A DNA stretch of 10,100 bases, taken from positions 1 through 10,100 of the forward strand of contig CAYWNK010000232.1 of the NCBI GenBank assembly GCA_964459495.1. The letters are read 5' to 3'. The DNA is from CAYWNK01 sp964459495. Lineage in GTDB: Bacteria; Planctomycetota; UBA1135; GCA-002686595. Below the pieces are notes generated by a model that did no database searches, was not told the DNA's origin, and saw nothing but the letters and a program-made list of their open reading frames with translations. This document shows positions 1 to 6,237 of the stretch, in pieces (position 1 is the stretch's first letter; each line of letters starts with the position of its first letter). A program made the position numbers and the translations under genes.

Positions 1-93
1 GTAGCAGCGCTCGGCTCCCGATTCCACGACTCAGCCTGGATGGAGGGAAGCCAGGCGGCCGATGACTTCCCCTGGACCCGCACTCCCTGCACC

Positions 94-900
94 ATGGCCG
101 CCATGTCTTCGACCCCCAATCCGACCGCGACCGAGGCCGGGACAGAATCCAGCCAGGCCCAGGGACCGCGCGCCCTCGTCATCGGTGCCAGCTCTGGCAT
201 CGGTGCCGCCCTCGTGCAGCGGATGGTGGGGGAGGGCTACGCGGTGGCCGGCCTCGCGCGGCGCAGCGACCGGCTGGAGCACCTGCGGAGCAAGCTGGAG
301 GGGGAGCCCGGCAGCCTCGCGGTCTACGCCCACGACGTGGCCGATCGGGACGCCGTGCCCGAGCTCTTCGAGCGCGCAGTGCGCGACCTCGGGGGGCTGG
401 ACGTGATCGTGTACGTCGCCGGCGTGATGCCGAAGGTCGAGGCGGACGAATACGACACGGGCAAGGACGCGAGTCAGGTAGAGATCAACCTGACCGGCGC
501 CATGGCCTGGTGCAACCCCGCGGCGCGGCTCTTCCAAACGCAGCGCTCGGGAACCATCGTCGGCGTGGGCTCGGTGGCCGGCGACCGGGGCCGCAAGCAG
601 AACCCTGCCTACCATGCGACCAAGGCCGCGCTCGCGACCTACCTCGAGTCCCTGCGCAACCGTCTGGCGGGGTATGGGGTCCGGGTTGTGACGATCAAGC
701 CCGGGCCGGTCGAGACCGACATGACCGCGGGCATGGACGACCTGCCTCTGATGATCTCCGCCGATGCCGCCGCCAAGGCGATCCTGAAGGCGAGCCGCGG
801 GGGCTTGTTCGACGTGCGCTACGTCCCGCGGACTTGGTGGCCGATCATGGGCGTCATCCGCGCGATCCCGTCCGCGATCTTCCGGCACCTCAACGTCTGA
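94..900 (+). CDS. Short-chain dehydrogenase/reductase, DprE2-like
   Basis: NAD(P)-dependent classical SDR oxidoreductase, 268 aa from this start. Seen: cofactor loop GASSGIG at about residues 31-37, acidic residue D81 after the fourth strand, YVAG (107-110) in the place of the usual NNAG, and the catalytic set N132, S160, Y173 and K177 (YHATK). The segment from SVAGDRGR to the GYGVRVVTIKPG stretch, and the C-terminal tail ending IPSAIFRHLNV, resemble mycobacterial DprE2 as I recall it (tail IPRSIFRKLPI). DprE2 reduces the 2'-keto intermediate made by DprE1. The next gene is DprE1-like and starts inside this stop codon (TGATG), which supports a shared reaction; the substrate here is inferred. 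The start is uncertain: in-frame ATGs lie at 40, 94 and 103, none with a Shine-Dalgarno sequence, and the frame stays open to base 1. I chose 94 because residues encoded by 40-93 do not look like SDR sequence. Confidence 0.85.
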   Translation: MAAMSSTPNPTATEAGTESSQAQGPRALVIGASSGIGAALVQRMVGEGYAVAGLARRSDRLEHLRSKLEGEPGSLAVYAHDVADRDAVPELFERAVRDLGGLDVIVYVAGVMPKVEADEYDTGKDASQVEINLTGAMAWCNPAARLFQTQRSGTIVGVGSVAGDRGRKQNPAYHATKAALATYLESLRNRLAGYGVRVVTIKPGPVETDMTAGMDDLPLMISADAAAKAILKASRGGLFDVRYVPRTWWPIMGVIRAIPSAIFRHLNV

Positions 901-2369
901 TGGGGAATGGACGCGAACCGAAGCCCGCGCCGCTGCGGCGCTCCTATGAGTACGTCGAAGGTTGGGGCATGTCCCACGGGGCCCATGCGCGGGTCCTGCG
1001 ACCGGAGAGCACGGACCAGGTGCAGGCCGCCTTCGCCGCGGCTCTTGAGGCGGGGACGTCCCTGGCCCTGCGCGGCAGCGGGTGCAGCTACGGCGACGCC
1101 AGCGTGACGTCCGACGGGCAGGTGCTCGACCTGACGCGCATGAACCGCATCCTGTCCTTTGATCCCCAGACGGGGATCGCGGACATGCAGGCGGGGGTCA
1201 CGATCCGCGACCTCTGGCGACACAGCCTGCCCCAGGGCTACTGGCCGATGGTTGTCTCGGGGACCATGTACCCGACGATGGCGGGTGCGGCAGGCATGAA
1301 CATCCACGGCAAGAACAACTTTGCGGTGGGGACCTTCGGTGAGCATGTGCTGGAGTTCGATCTGGTGCGGCCGGACGGCGAGCTGGTGACGGCGTCGCCG
1401 GAGCGCAACCGCGACCTCTACCACGCAGCGATCGGAGGCTTCGGCATGCTCGGATGCATGACGCGCCTGCGCATGCAGACCAAGCGGATTCACTCCGGCG
1501 AGATCGCGGTCAAGGGCATCTCGTGCCATGACCTCGAGGAGATGATGGCCTACTTTGAGGCCAACAAGGCTGAGGCCGACTACCTGGTCGGCTGGCTGGA
1601 CTGTTTCAGCGGCGAGGACGCCTTGGGACGTGGACTGATCCACCACGCCCGCTACCTCGCGCCGGGCGAGGACTTGGAGCCCGAAAAGACCCTGCGCGTG
1701 GATCACCAGGAGCTGCCGGACTCGATCCTGGGCTTTCCCAAGGGCGAGGTATGGCGCGCCCTGCGTTTGTTCAACCACAAGGCGGGCATGCGCTTGATGA
1801 ACGCCGTCAAGCAGCAGGCAGGGCGTATGGAGGGGCACAGCGGTTGGCACCGCCAAAGCCACGCCGCCTTCAATTTCCTGCTGGACTACGTGCCGAACTG
1901 GAAATTTGCCTACGGACGCAAGCGGGGCCTGGGCCTGATTCAGTACCAGTCCTTCCTACCGAAGGAAACCGCCCTGGCGGGCTACGAGGAGATTCTGCGT
2001 ACCTGCCAGAAGCGCGGCTTCGTGTCCTACCTGGGGGTGCTGAAGCGCCACAAACCGGACCCGTTCTGGATGACCCACTCGAACGATGGCTGGTCCTTGG
2101 CCCTCGACTTCAAGGTCACGCCAGGGAATCGGGCGGAGCTCTGGGCGATGTGCGACGAGCTCACTCGGATCGTGCTAGCGGCAGGCGGGAAGTTCTACTT
2201 CGCCAAGGATCTGGTGCTGGGTCACCAGGCGATGCTGGAGGCCTTTCCGACCGACAAGCGCAAGGCATTCCTCGCGCTCAAAGCCAAGCTGGATCCCGGA
2301 GGCCTGCTGCAGACCGATCTTTGGCGGCGGATCTTCACCCCGTCGGACGGTTATACAGCCCCGGCCTGA
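900..2369 (+). CDS. FAD-linked oxidase of the VAO fold, DprE1-like
   Basis: Flavoprotein oxidoreductase, 489 aa. DprE1 oxidises the 2'-hydroxyl of decaprenylphosphoryl-ribose; a similar oxidation of a lipid-linked sugar is inferred here. Seen: an N-terminal FAD-binding domain with RGSGCSYGDAS (58-68), the NIHGKNN block around H136, and GGFGMLG (179-185). Comparison with mycobacterial DprE1 from memory gives matching positions for Y60 (Y64), H132 (H136), Y314 (Y338), Q334/Q336 (Q348/Q350 in IQYQ), K367 (K382) and K418 (K436 in FAKD). N385 and C387 are replaced by S399 and A401. The length fits the family (DprE1 is about 460 aa). The ATG at 900 shares bases with the SDR stop at 898-900 and has no Shine-Dalgarno, so reinitiation after the SDR is likely. 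Upstream extension of this frame over the SDR gene is a shadow. D-arabinono-lactone oxidase-type relatives are the alternative, but the HGKN block and the SDR partner favour a DprE1-like role. Confidence 0.85.
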   Translation: MGNGREPKPAPLRRSYEYVEGWGMSHGAHARVLRPESTDQVQAAFAAALEAGTSLALRGSGCSYGDASVTSDGQVLDLTRMNRILSFDPQTGIADMQAGVTIRDLWRHSLPQGYWPMVVSGTMYPTMAGAAGMNIHGKNNFAVGTFGEHVLEFDLVRPDGELVTASPERNRDLYHAAIGGFGMLGCMTRLRMQTKRIHSGEIAVKGISCHDLEEMMAYFEANKAEADYLVGWLDCFSGEDALGRGLIHHARYLAPGEDLEPEKTLRVDHQELPDSILGFPKGEVWRALRLFNHKAGMRLMNAVKQQAGRMEGHSGWHRQSHAAFNFLLDYVPNWKFAYGRKRGLGLIQYQSFLPKETALAGYEEILRTCQKRGFVSYLGVLKRHKPDPFWMTHSNDGWSLALDFKVTPGNRAELWAMCDELTRIVLAAGGKFYFAKDLVLGHQAMLEAFPTDKRKAFLALKAKLDPGGLLQTDLWRRIFTPSDGYTAPA

Positions 2370-2515
2370 GGGCCAATCGGACGGCGGGCGGACCGGAATG
2401 AGCCGTGGGATGGTCTGCGAACGGTGGCAGCCAAGTTGCGCTACTCTGCACCCAGCCCCATGGGATTTCCCTCCGACTGCTGCGCTGGCCCCAAGGGGCG
2501 CCAATCCCCTGCGCT

Positions 2516-3466
2516 ATGAACTCGCCCCGGGTTAGCGTTGGACTGCCCGTGCGCAACGGTGAGAACTTTCTCGCGCGTGCCTTGGACAGCCTGCTGGGGC
2601 AGACCTTCGAGGATTTTGAGTTGGTGGTCTGCGACAACGCTTCCAGCGACGCGACCGAGGCGATCTGCCGGGACTACCAGTCGCGCGACGCGCGCATCCG
2701 CTACGAGCGCGCGGAGGGCAATCGGGGAGCGATCCCGAACTTCAATCGAGTGCTCGAGTTGGCGGCGGCCCCTTACTTTCGCTGGGCGGCACACGACGAC
2801 GAAATCGCTCCCGAGTACCTGGAGAAGTGCGTGGCCGTTCTCGACACCGATCCGGGCGTCGTGCTCTGTCATTCGCTGGTGCGCATCATCGATGCCAGTG
2901 GGCAGGAACTCTCCATCTACGATCCGGGTCTACAGGGCGCGGACTCCGCGTCGATTCCCGAGCGCTTCCAGTCCATGGTCCTGCAGCCCCATCTGTGCAC
3001 GGAGATCTTTGGGCTTGGGCGTACCGAAGCTCTGCGGCGTTCGCCCCTGGAGGGGCACTTCCACGGCAACGACCGCGCGATGCTCGCTGGCTTGGTGCTG
3101 CTGGGGCGCTACCACCAGATCACCGAACCCCTGTTTTGGAACCGGGAGCACGGGCAGCGCTACGTGCGCCGTGTCGCGCCGGAGGAGCGCGGAGCCTGGG
3201 CGGAGGCCGGCGCCAAGCGGCGCGTGGGCACCCCGACCTGGCAGCTGTACCGGCACTACCGCGCTTCTGTGTCGAGACTGGTGGAGTCCGTCGAAGACCG
3301 CCGGGTGTGCCACGCGATCCTGCGCCGGTGGTGGCTGACAAACTGGCATGCGGCGCGGGTGGGGGTCGAAGCGCTCGCGACCCTGTATCCACCCCTGCAC
3401 CGCAAGGCCAGCGCCCTGAGCCAGGCCCTGGGCCATAAGGCGCCAGTGCCGATCGCGAGGGACTGA
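2516..3466 (+). CDS. Family 2 glycosyltransferase
   Basis: GT-A fold glycosyltransferase, 316 aa, probably cytoplasmic, transferring a sugar from a nucleotide-sugar donor to an envelope or exopolysaccharide acceptor. Seen: the N-terminal nucleotide-binding segment VSVGLPVRNGENFLARALDS followed by a QTFEDFELVVCDNASSD block (D40 is the usual first Asp), and a metal-binding DxD-like motif HDDE at 93-96. A later region, GNDRAMLAGLVLLGRYHQI (184-202), is typical of the acceptor half of these enzymes, and the C-terminal 100 residues are basic and unassigned. No membrane segments are evident. The start at 2516 was chosen because the family fold begins at residue 5; an in-frame ATG at 2405 would add 37 residues with no resemblance to the fold. 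The gene lies 146 bases after the DprE1-like gene in the same direction, suggesting but not proving a common envelope-sugar pathway. Donor and acceptor cannot be read from sequence. Confidence 0.88.
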   Translation: MNSPRVSVGLPVRNGENFLARALDSLLGQTFEDFELVVCDNASSDATEAICRDYQSRDARIRYERAEGNRGAIPNFNRVLELAAAPYFRWAAHDDEIAPEYLEKCVAVLDTDPGVVLCHSLVRIIDASGQELSIYDPGLQGADSASIPERFQSMVLQPHLCTEIFGLGRTEALRRSPLEGHFHGNDRAMLAGLVLLGRYHQITEPLFWNREHGQRYVRRVAPEERGAWAEAGAKRRVGTPTWQLYRHYRASVSRLVESVEDRRVCHAILRRWWLTNWHAARVGVEALATLYPPLHRKASALSQALGHKAPVPIARD

Positions 3467-3486
3467 GGGCGGGGAGGCCCCGGCGG

Positions 3487-3516
3487 GAGGCACCCATCGG
3501 CACCGATTCGTGCCTC
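3487..3516 (+). terminator. Imperfect stem-loop after the glycosyltransferase
   Basis: Twenty bases past the glycosyltransferase stop. The outer arms are GAGGCAC (3487-3493) and GTGCCTC (3510-3516), a perfect 7-bp match. An inner ATCG/CGAT 4-bp stem closes a GCAC loop, and the two stems are separated by a symmetric 2x2 mismatch. No T-run follows, so intrinsic termination is uncertain; it may instead stabilise the 3' end or pause polymerase. It separates the glycosyltransferase from the PPK2 gene and lies just upstream of the TATGAT box. Confidence 0.5.
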
Positions 3517-3537
3517 GGTCCACGGGGCTCCAGGGCC

Positions 3538-3543
3538 TATGAT
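3538..3543 (+). promoter_or_regulatory. Candidate -10 box (TATGAT) for the PPK2 gene
   Basis: TATGAT differs from the sigma-70 consensus TATAAT at one position. It ends 9 bases before the PPK2 ATG, so transcription starting 6-8 bases downstream would give a leaderless or nearly leaderless mRNA. No convincing -35 element is seen at the expected distance; that position falls at the foot of the upstream hairpin. This is a motif-based suggestion only. Confidence 0.35.
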
Positions 3544-3552
3544 GCGAAGACT

Positions 3553-4416
3553 ATGCAGCCCGTCAAGAGTCCCCATCTCGTGCCGTCAGGCGGCGACTTC
3601 GATCTCTCCAAGCGGCCCACTGCGGCGCCCGAGGATGAGCCGAAGAAGAAGCTCGAGAAGGACCTCAAGGAGGAAACCGAGCGGATCGCCGAGTTGCAGC
3701 GGCGCCTGTACGCCGAGGATCGTCGCTCGCTGCTGCTCGTCTTTCAGGCCATGGACGCGGCCGGCAAGGACAGCACCATTCGCGCGGTTTTCACGGGCGT
3801 GAACCCCGCCGGTTTCCAGGTCTCCTCGTTCAAGCAGCCCAGCACCGAAGAGCTCGACCACGATTTCCTGTGGCGCAGCGCGCGCCGCTTGCCCGAGCGG
3901 GGCCGCATCGGAGTCTTCAACCGGAGCTACTACGAAGAGGTGCTGGTCGTGCGCGTGCACCCCGAGTACCTGGCCGGGCAGCGGCTGGACGAAAACTCCT
4001 CCAAGTCCTTCTGGAAGGACCGCCTGGAGTCGATCGTCGACCACGAGAAGCACCTGGCCCGGAACGGGACCCGGGTCGTGAAGTTCTTCCTCAACGTGTC
4101 CCTAGACGAGCAGAAGCGGCGCTTCCTCGACCGACTGGACGAGTCCCACAAGAACTGGAAGTTCTCCAGCGGCGACGTGCGCGAGCGTTCGTTTTGGAAG
4201 GACTACGCCAAGGCCTACGAACAGGCGCTGTCCGCCACGTCCAAGGATCACGCGCCCTGGTACGCGATTCCGGCGGACAGCAAACCCTGGATGCGGCTGG
4301 AGGTGGCGAGGATCGTGCGCGCGACGCTCGAGGACATGGACCCGCAATACCCCGAGGCCTCGGCGGAGGAACGGGCCACGTTCGACGAGATGCGTCACAT
4401 CCTGGAGAACGAGTGA
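3553..4416 (+). CDS. ppk2: Polyphosphate kinase 2, class III-like polyphosphate:nucleotide phosphotransferase
   Basis: Cytoplasmic PPK2-family enzyme of 287 aa that moves phosphate between inorganic polyphosphate and nucleotides. Class III members can phosphorylate both AMP and ADP. Seen: Walker A-type loop FQAMDAAGKDST (64-75, K72), the phosphate-handling motif GVFNRSYYEEVLVVRVHP (120-137) in place of Walker B, and a lid rich in basic residues from DEQKRRFLDRLDE to KNWKFSSGDVRERSFWKDY (185-218). The nucleotide-side motif WYAIPADSKPWMRLEVARIV lies at 236-255. The KDST loop, the SFKQPS segment at 92-97 and the FNRSYYE form favour the class III / TIGR03709-type subgroup over the class I GWDAAGKGG form. 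The length is normal and all landmarks are intact. The ATG at 3553 has at most a weak GAAG upstream; an out-of-frame ATG lies at 3539. The following gene overlaps the stop by four bases, implying co-transcription. Confidence 0.93.
   Translation: MQPVKSPHLVPSGGDFDLSKRPTAAPEDEPKKKLEKDLKEETERIAELQRRLYAEDRRSLLLVFQAMDAAGKDSTIRAVFTGVNPAGFQVSSFKQPSTEELDHDFLWRSARRLPERGRIGVFNRSYYEEVLVVRVHPEYLAGQRLDENSSKSFWKDRLESIVDHEKHLARNGTRVVKFFLNVSLDEQKRRFLDRLDESHKNWKFSSGDVRERSFWKDYAKAYEQALSATSKDHAPWYAIPADSKPWMRLEVARIVRATLEDMDPQYPEASAEERATFDEMRHILENE
4404..4407 (+). promoter_or_regulatory. Shine-Dalgarno GGAG deciding the GTG start at 4413
   Basis: GGAG lies inside the end of the PPK2 gene, 5 bases before the GTG at 4413. 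It is the only well-placed ribosome binding site I see in the window, and with the GTGA overlap it supports the GTG start over distant in-frame ATGs. Confidence 0.6.
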
Positions 4417-6170
4417 GCGGGCGCGCGGGGCTGCTCGCGGTCCTGGGTTTGCTGCTAGCGGCCGTCGCCGGCGCGCTGCTTTGGCTGGGCGGAGGGCCGG
4501 ATGCGGGCCCCGTTGGGCTAGAGCTAGGGCCGGCTCCGGGCATGGCCGCCGGAATCCGTGGAGCCGACGTAGCGCCCGCCAAGGACCGCGTTGTTGGTCG
4601 AAACGACCCCCGCGCTGGCAGCTCCGGGGCCGGTCGCAGGGACGATTCCAGCGAGGCCCGCGCCGCGGTGACGGGGGGCCAATCCTACGTCAGTCTGCGG
4701 GTGTTCTTCGTGGGCCAGCCGGCACCGGGCGCTGTGGTGAGCGTGGCGGACGTGACGGGCCAGGCGCGCGGGCTAGGAAGCACCGATCGCGCGGGCGTGC
4801 TGCTCGCGCCGCTGGAGCCGGGTACGCGGATCGTGACGGTGGAGTACGCGGGTGCCGCACGTCTCAGTCGGACGATCGTGCTCGCTCCGGGCGAGGCGCG
4901 CGACCTTGTATTCCAGCTCCCACGCTCGAAGCCAATCGCTGGGTTAGTGCGGGGACCGGACGGCCAGCCCGTCGGCGCGGGCGCGAAGATCTGGGCCTGG
5001 GACGCGGAGCTCCCGGGCGCTGGCGAGGTGTTGCGCAGGAGCGCTGGGGGAAGCACGGACGGGCGCATCCTGCGGGCGGAGACGACCAAGGGCGGCCTGT
5101 TTCGGATCGAGGGCCCGGAGCCGGATCGGTCCTACCGGCTGGCGGCCCTGGCGGCCGGCGGTCTCAGTGATCAGGGGCTGGTGGTTGCTGCGGGCAGCCG
5201 AGCCGAGATCAAGCTGCGCGTCGCAGTTGCGCGGGTGGTTTCGTTTCGGACCGTCGCCGGCGAGTCGCTCATGGACGCAGGATTGATGACACCGGGTGGG
5301 GGACCCAAGGTCGACTCCCTTGGATCTGCCAAGCGCTTCAGTCTGGCAACGAACCCTGAGCTGTGGCACTCCAACCTTGGCGCGCAGCTGCGGCGCTTGC
5401 CGGCTGGAACGGGACCCTTCGGTCCCCAGGTCGTCGGCGTGTTCCTGTCGCAGGCTGAGCCGGCGCCAGACGGCCAAATGGTGAAGGTGACGCTTGAGCA
5501 TCCCGACTACGTGCGGGAGGAAGCGATGGTGCGACTGGTGTCCTTGGAGGAGGAGGGGGCCTGGACAGAGTTCGTCGTCAAGCCCAATGCCCAGGCGGAG
5601 CAGGGGCGGCTAGGGGTCGATGCCCGCCTTTCTCCGAGCGTGTCGGAGGCGCTGGCCAGCGATCCACGGGGTCTTGGCCAGCTGCACCTGACCCACGAAT
5701 CGGGAAGGGAACTGGTCCTGGAGCTGGAGCCGTTCTCGGCGATGCCGATGGACGGGGTGCGGGTGCCGGCCGGGCGCTGGTCCGCGCGCGCAGTGCCGCG
5801 GGACGGGGGCTTTGGGATCGGTGGGGCGAGTGCCGAGGTCGCCGCGGAATTCCTGGTGCCCGCAGGCGGGGCCCATACGCTGCGGCTTGACCTCCGCGCC
5901 TGGAGCGCAGCCCGCGTGCGTCTGGGGACCGGGGATGATGCCTGGGCCGGTGGCGCGATCCTGTCGGTGGAGAGCGTGGACAAGCGGCGCCGTTTCCTCA
6001 ACCTACCCCACGGACCGTACGTGCTCCTGGGCCTGGGGGAGGGTACCTGCACCGTGTCGGTCCAGCGGCTGCTCGGCTCGACTCTCCGTGGCTCGGAGGA
6101 GGGCACGATCGAGGGCCCGGGCAGCGTTCTCGATCTGGAATTGGTGCTTTCCATGGGCCAGGCGCGCTGA
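4413..6170 (+). CDS. Membrane-anchored protein with carboxypeptidase-regulatory-like segments, function unknown
   Basis: 585 aa. The N-terminus has one hydrophobic helix (about residues 5-25, rich in Leu/Ala and ending ALLWLGG), read as an uncleaved anchor or signal segment, so the bulk should be outside the cytoplasm. A low-complexity Gly/Ala/Arg linker follows to about residue 88. Then come at least two beta-rich segments of the carboxypeptidase-regulatory-like type: one from SYVSLRVFFVGQPAPGAVVSV with STDRAGVLLAPLEPG, the second from PIAGLVRGPDGQPVGAGAKIWAW to GLFRIEGPEPDRSYRLAALAAGG (about 172-250). The remaining 330 residues are beta-rich and unassigned. No catalytic motif was seen. The GTG start overlaps the PPK2 stop by four bases (4413-4416) and is preceded by GGAG; a later ATG would remove the hydrophobic segment, and the ATG at 3870 is a shadow over PPK2. 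The coupling to a cytoplasmic polyphosphate kinase is unexplained. Confidence 0.75.
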   Translation: MSGRAGLLAVLGLLLAAVAGALLWLGGGPDAGPVGLELGPAPGMAAGIRGADVAPAKDRVVGRNDPRAGSSGAGRRDDSSEARAAVTGGQSYVSLRVFFVGQPAPGAVVSVADVTGQARGLGSTDRAGVLLAPLEPGTRIVTVEYAGAARLSRTIVLAPGEARDLVFQLPRSKPIAGLVRGPDGQPVGAGAKIWAWDAELPGAGEVLRRSAGGSTDGRILRAETTKGGLFRIEGPEPDRSYRLAALAAGGLSDQGLVVAAGSRAEIKLRVAVARVVSFRTVAGESLMDAGLMTPGGGPKVDSLGSAKRFSLATNPELWHSNLGAQLRRLPAGTGPFGPQVVGVFLSQAEPAPDGQMVKVTLEHPDYVREEAMVRLVSLEEEGAWTEFVVKPNAQAEQGRLGVDARLSPSVSEALASDPRGLGQLHLTHESGRELVLELEPFSAMPMDGVRVPAGRWSARAVPRDGGFGIGGASAEVAAEFLVPAGGAHTLRLDLRAWSAARVRLGTGDDAWAGGAILSVESVDKRRRFLNLPHGPYVLLGLGEGTCTVSVQRLLGSTLRGSEEGTIEGPGSVLDLELVLSMGQAR

Positions 6171-6204
6171 CCTGGGGCTTGGCCGCAGTACCGTGCGCGC
6201 TCCT

Positions 6205-6226
6205 CGGGCGCTGACCCCAGCGCCCG
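6205..6226 (+). promoter_or_regulatory. Perfect 9-bp hairpin in the leader of the RNA methyltransferase gene
   Basis: CGGGCGCTG (6205-6213) pairs perfectly with CAGCGCCCG (6218-6226) around the loop ACCC. It begins 34 bases after the preceding stop and ends 11 bases before the ATG at 6238. No T-run follows. It could limit ribosome access, act as a weak terminator for the upstream gene, or protect a processed 5' end; the sequence does not decide. Confidence 0.5.
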
Positions 6227-6237
6227 CGCGACCGATC

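Noticed and set aside
1..93. Open frame from base 1 into the SDR gene, possibly a longer N-terminus or a fusion
   Set aside because: Residues encoded before 94 do not resemble SDR or any domain I recognise, and the frame could be open by chance in GC-rich DNA; upstream sequence would be needed.
31..888. Long - strand open frame opposite the SDR gene
   Set aside because: Its translation is low-complexity, rich in Arg, Gly and His, with no family features; the + strand frame carries all SDR motifs.
510..899. Upstream extension of the DprE1-like frame across the SDR gene
   Set aside because: The extension is a shadow of the SDR; FAD-oxidase sequence begins just after the ATG at 900, which overlaps the SDR stop.
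2437..2515. Three TGCGCT hexamers (2437, 2481, 2510) before the glycosyltransferase
   Set aside because: Spacings of 44 and 29 are irregular and a GC-rich hexamer is expected often by chance; not enough for an operator call.
3870..4412. Extension of the exported protein frame back over PPK2
   Set aside because: It is Arg/Pro-rich shadow sequence, and the GTG at 4413 with GGAG gives an N-terminal hydrophobic segment.
5812..6237. Extension of the RNA methyltransferase frame over the end of the exported protein
   Set aside because: It has no resemblance to the family; THUMP-methyltransferase sequence starts at the ATG at 6238.
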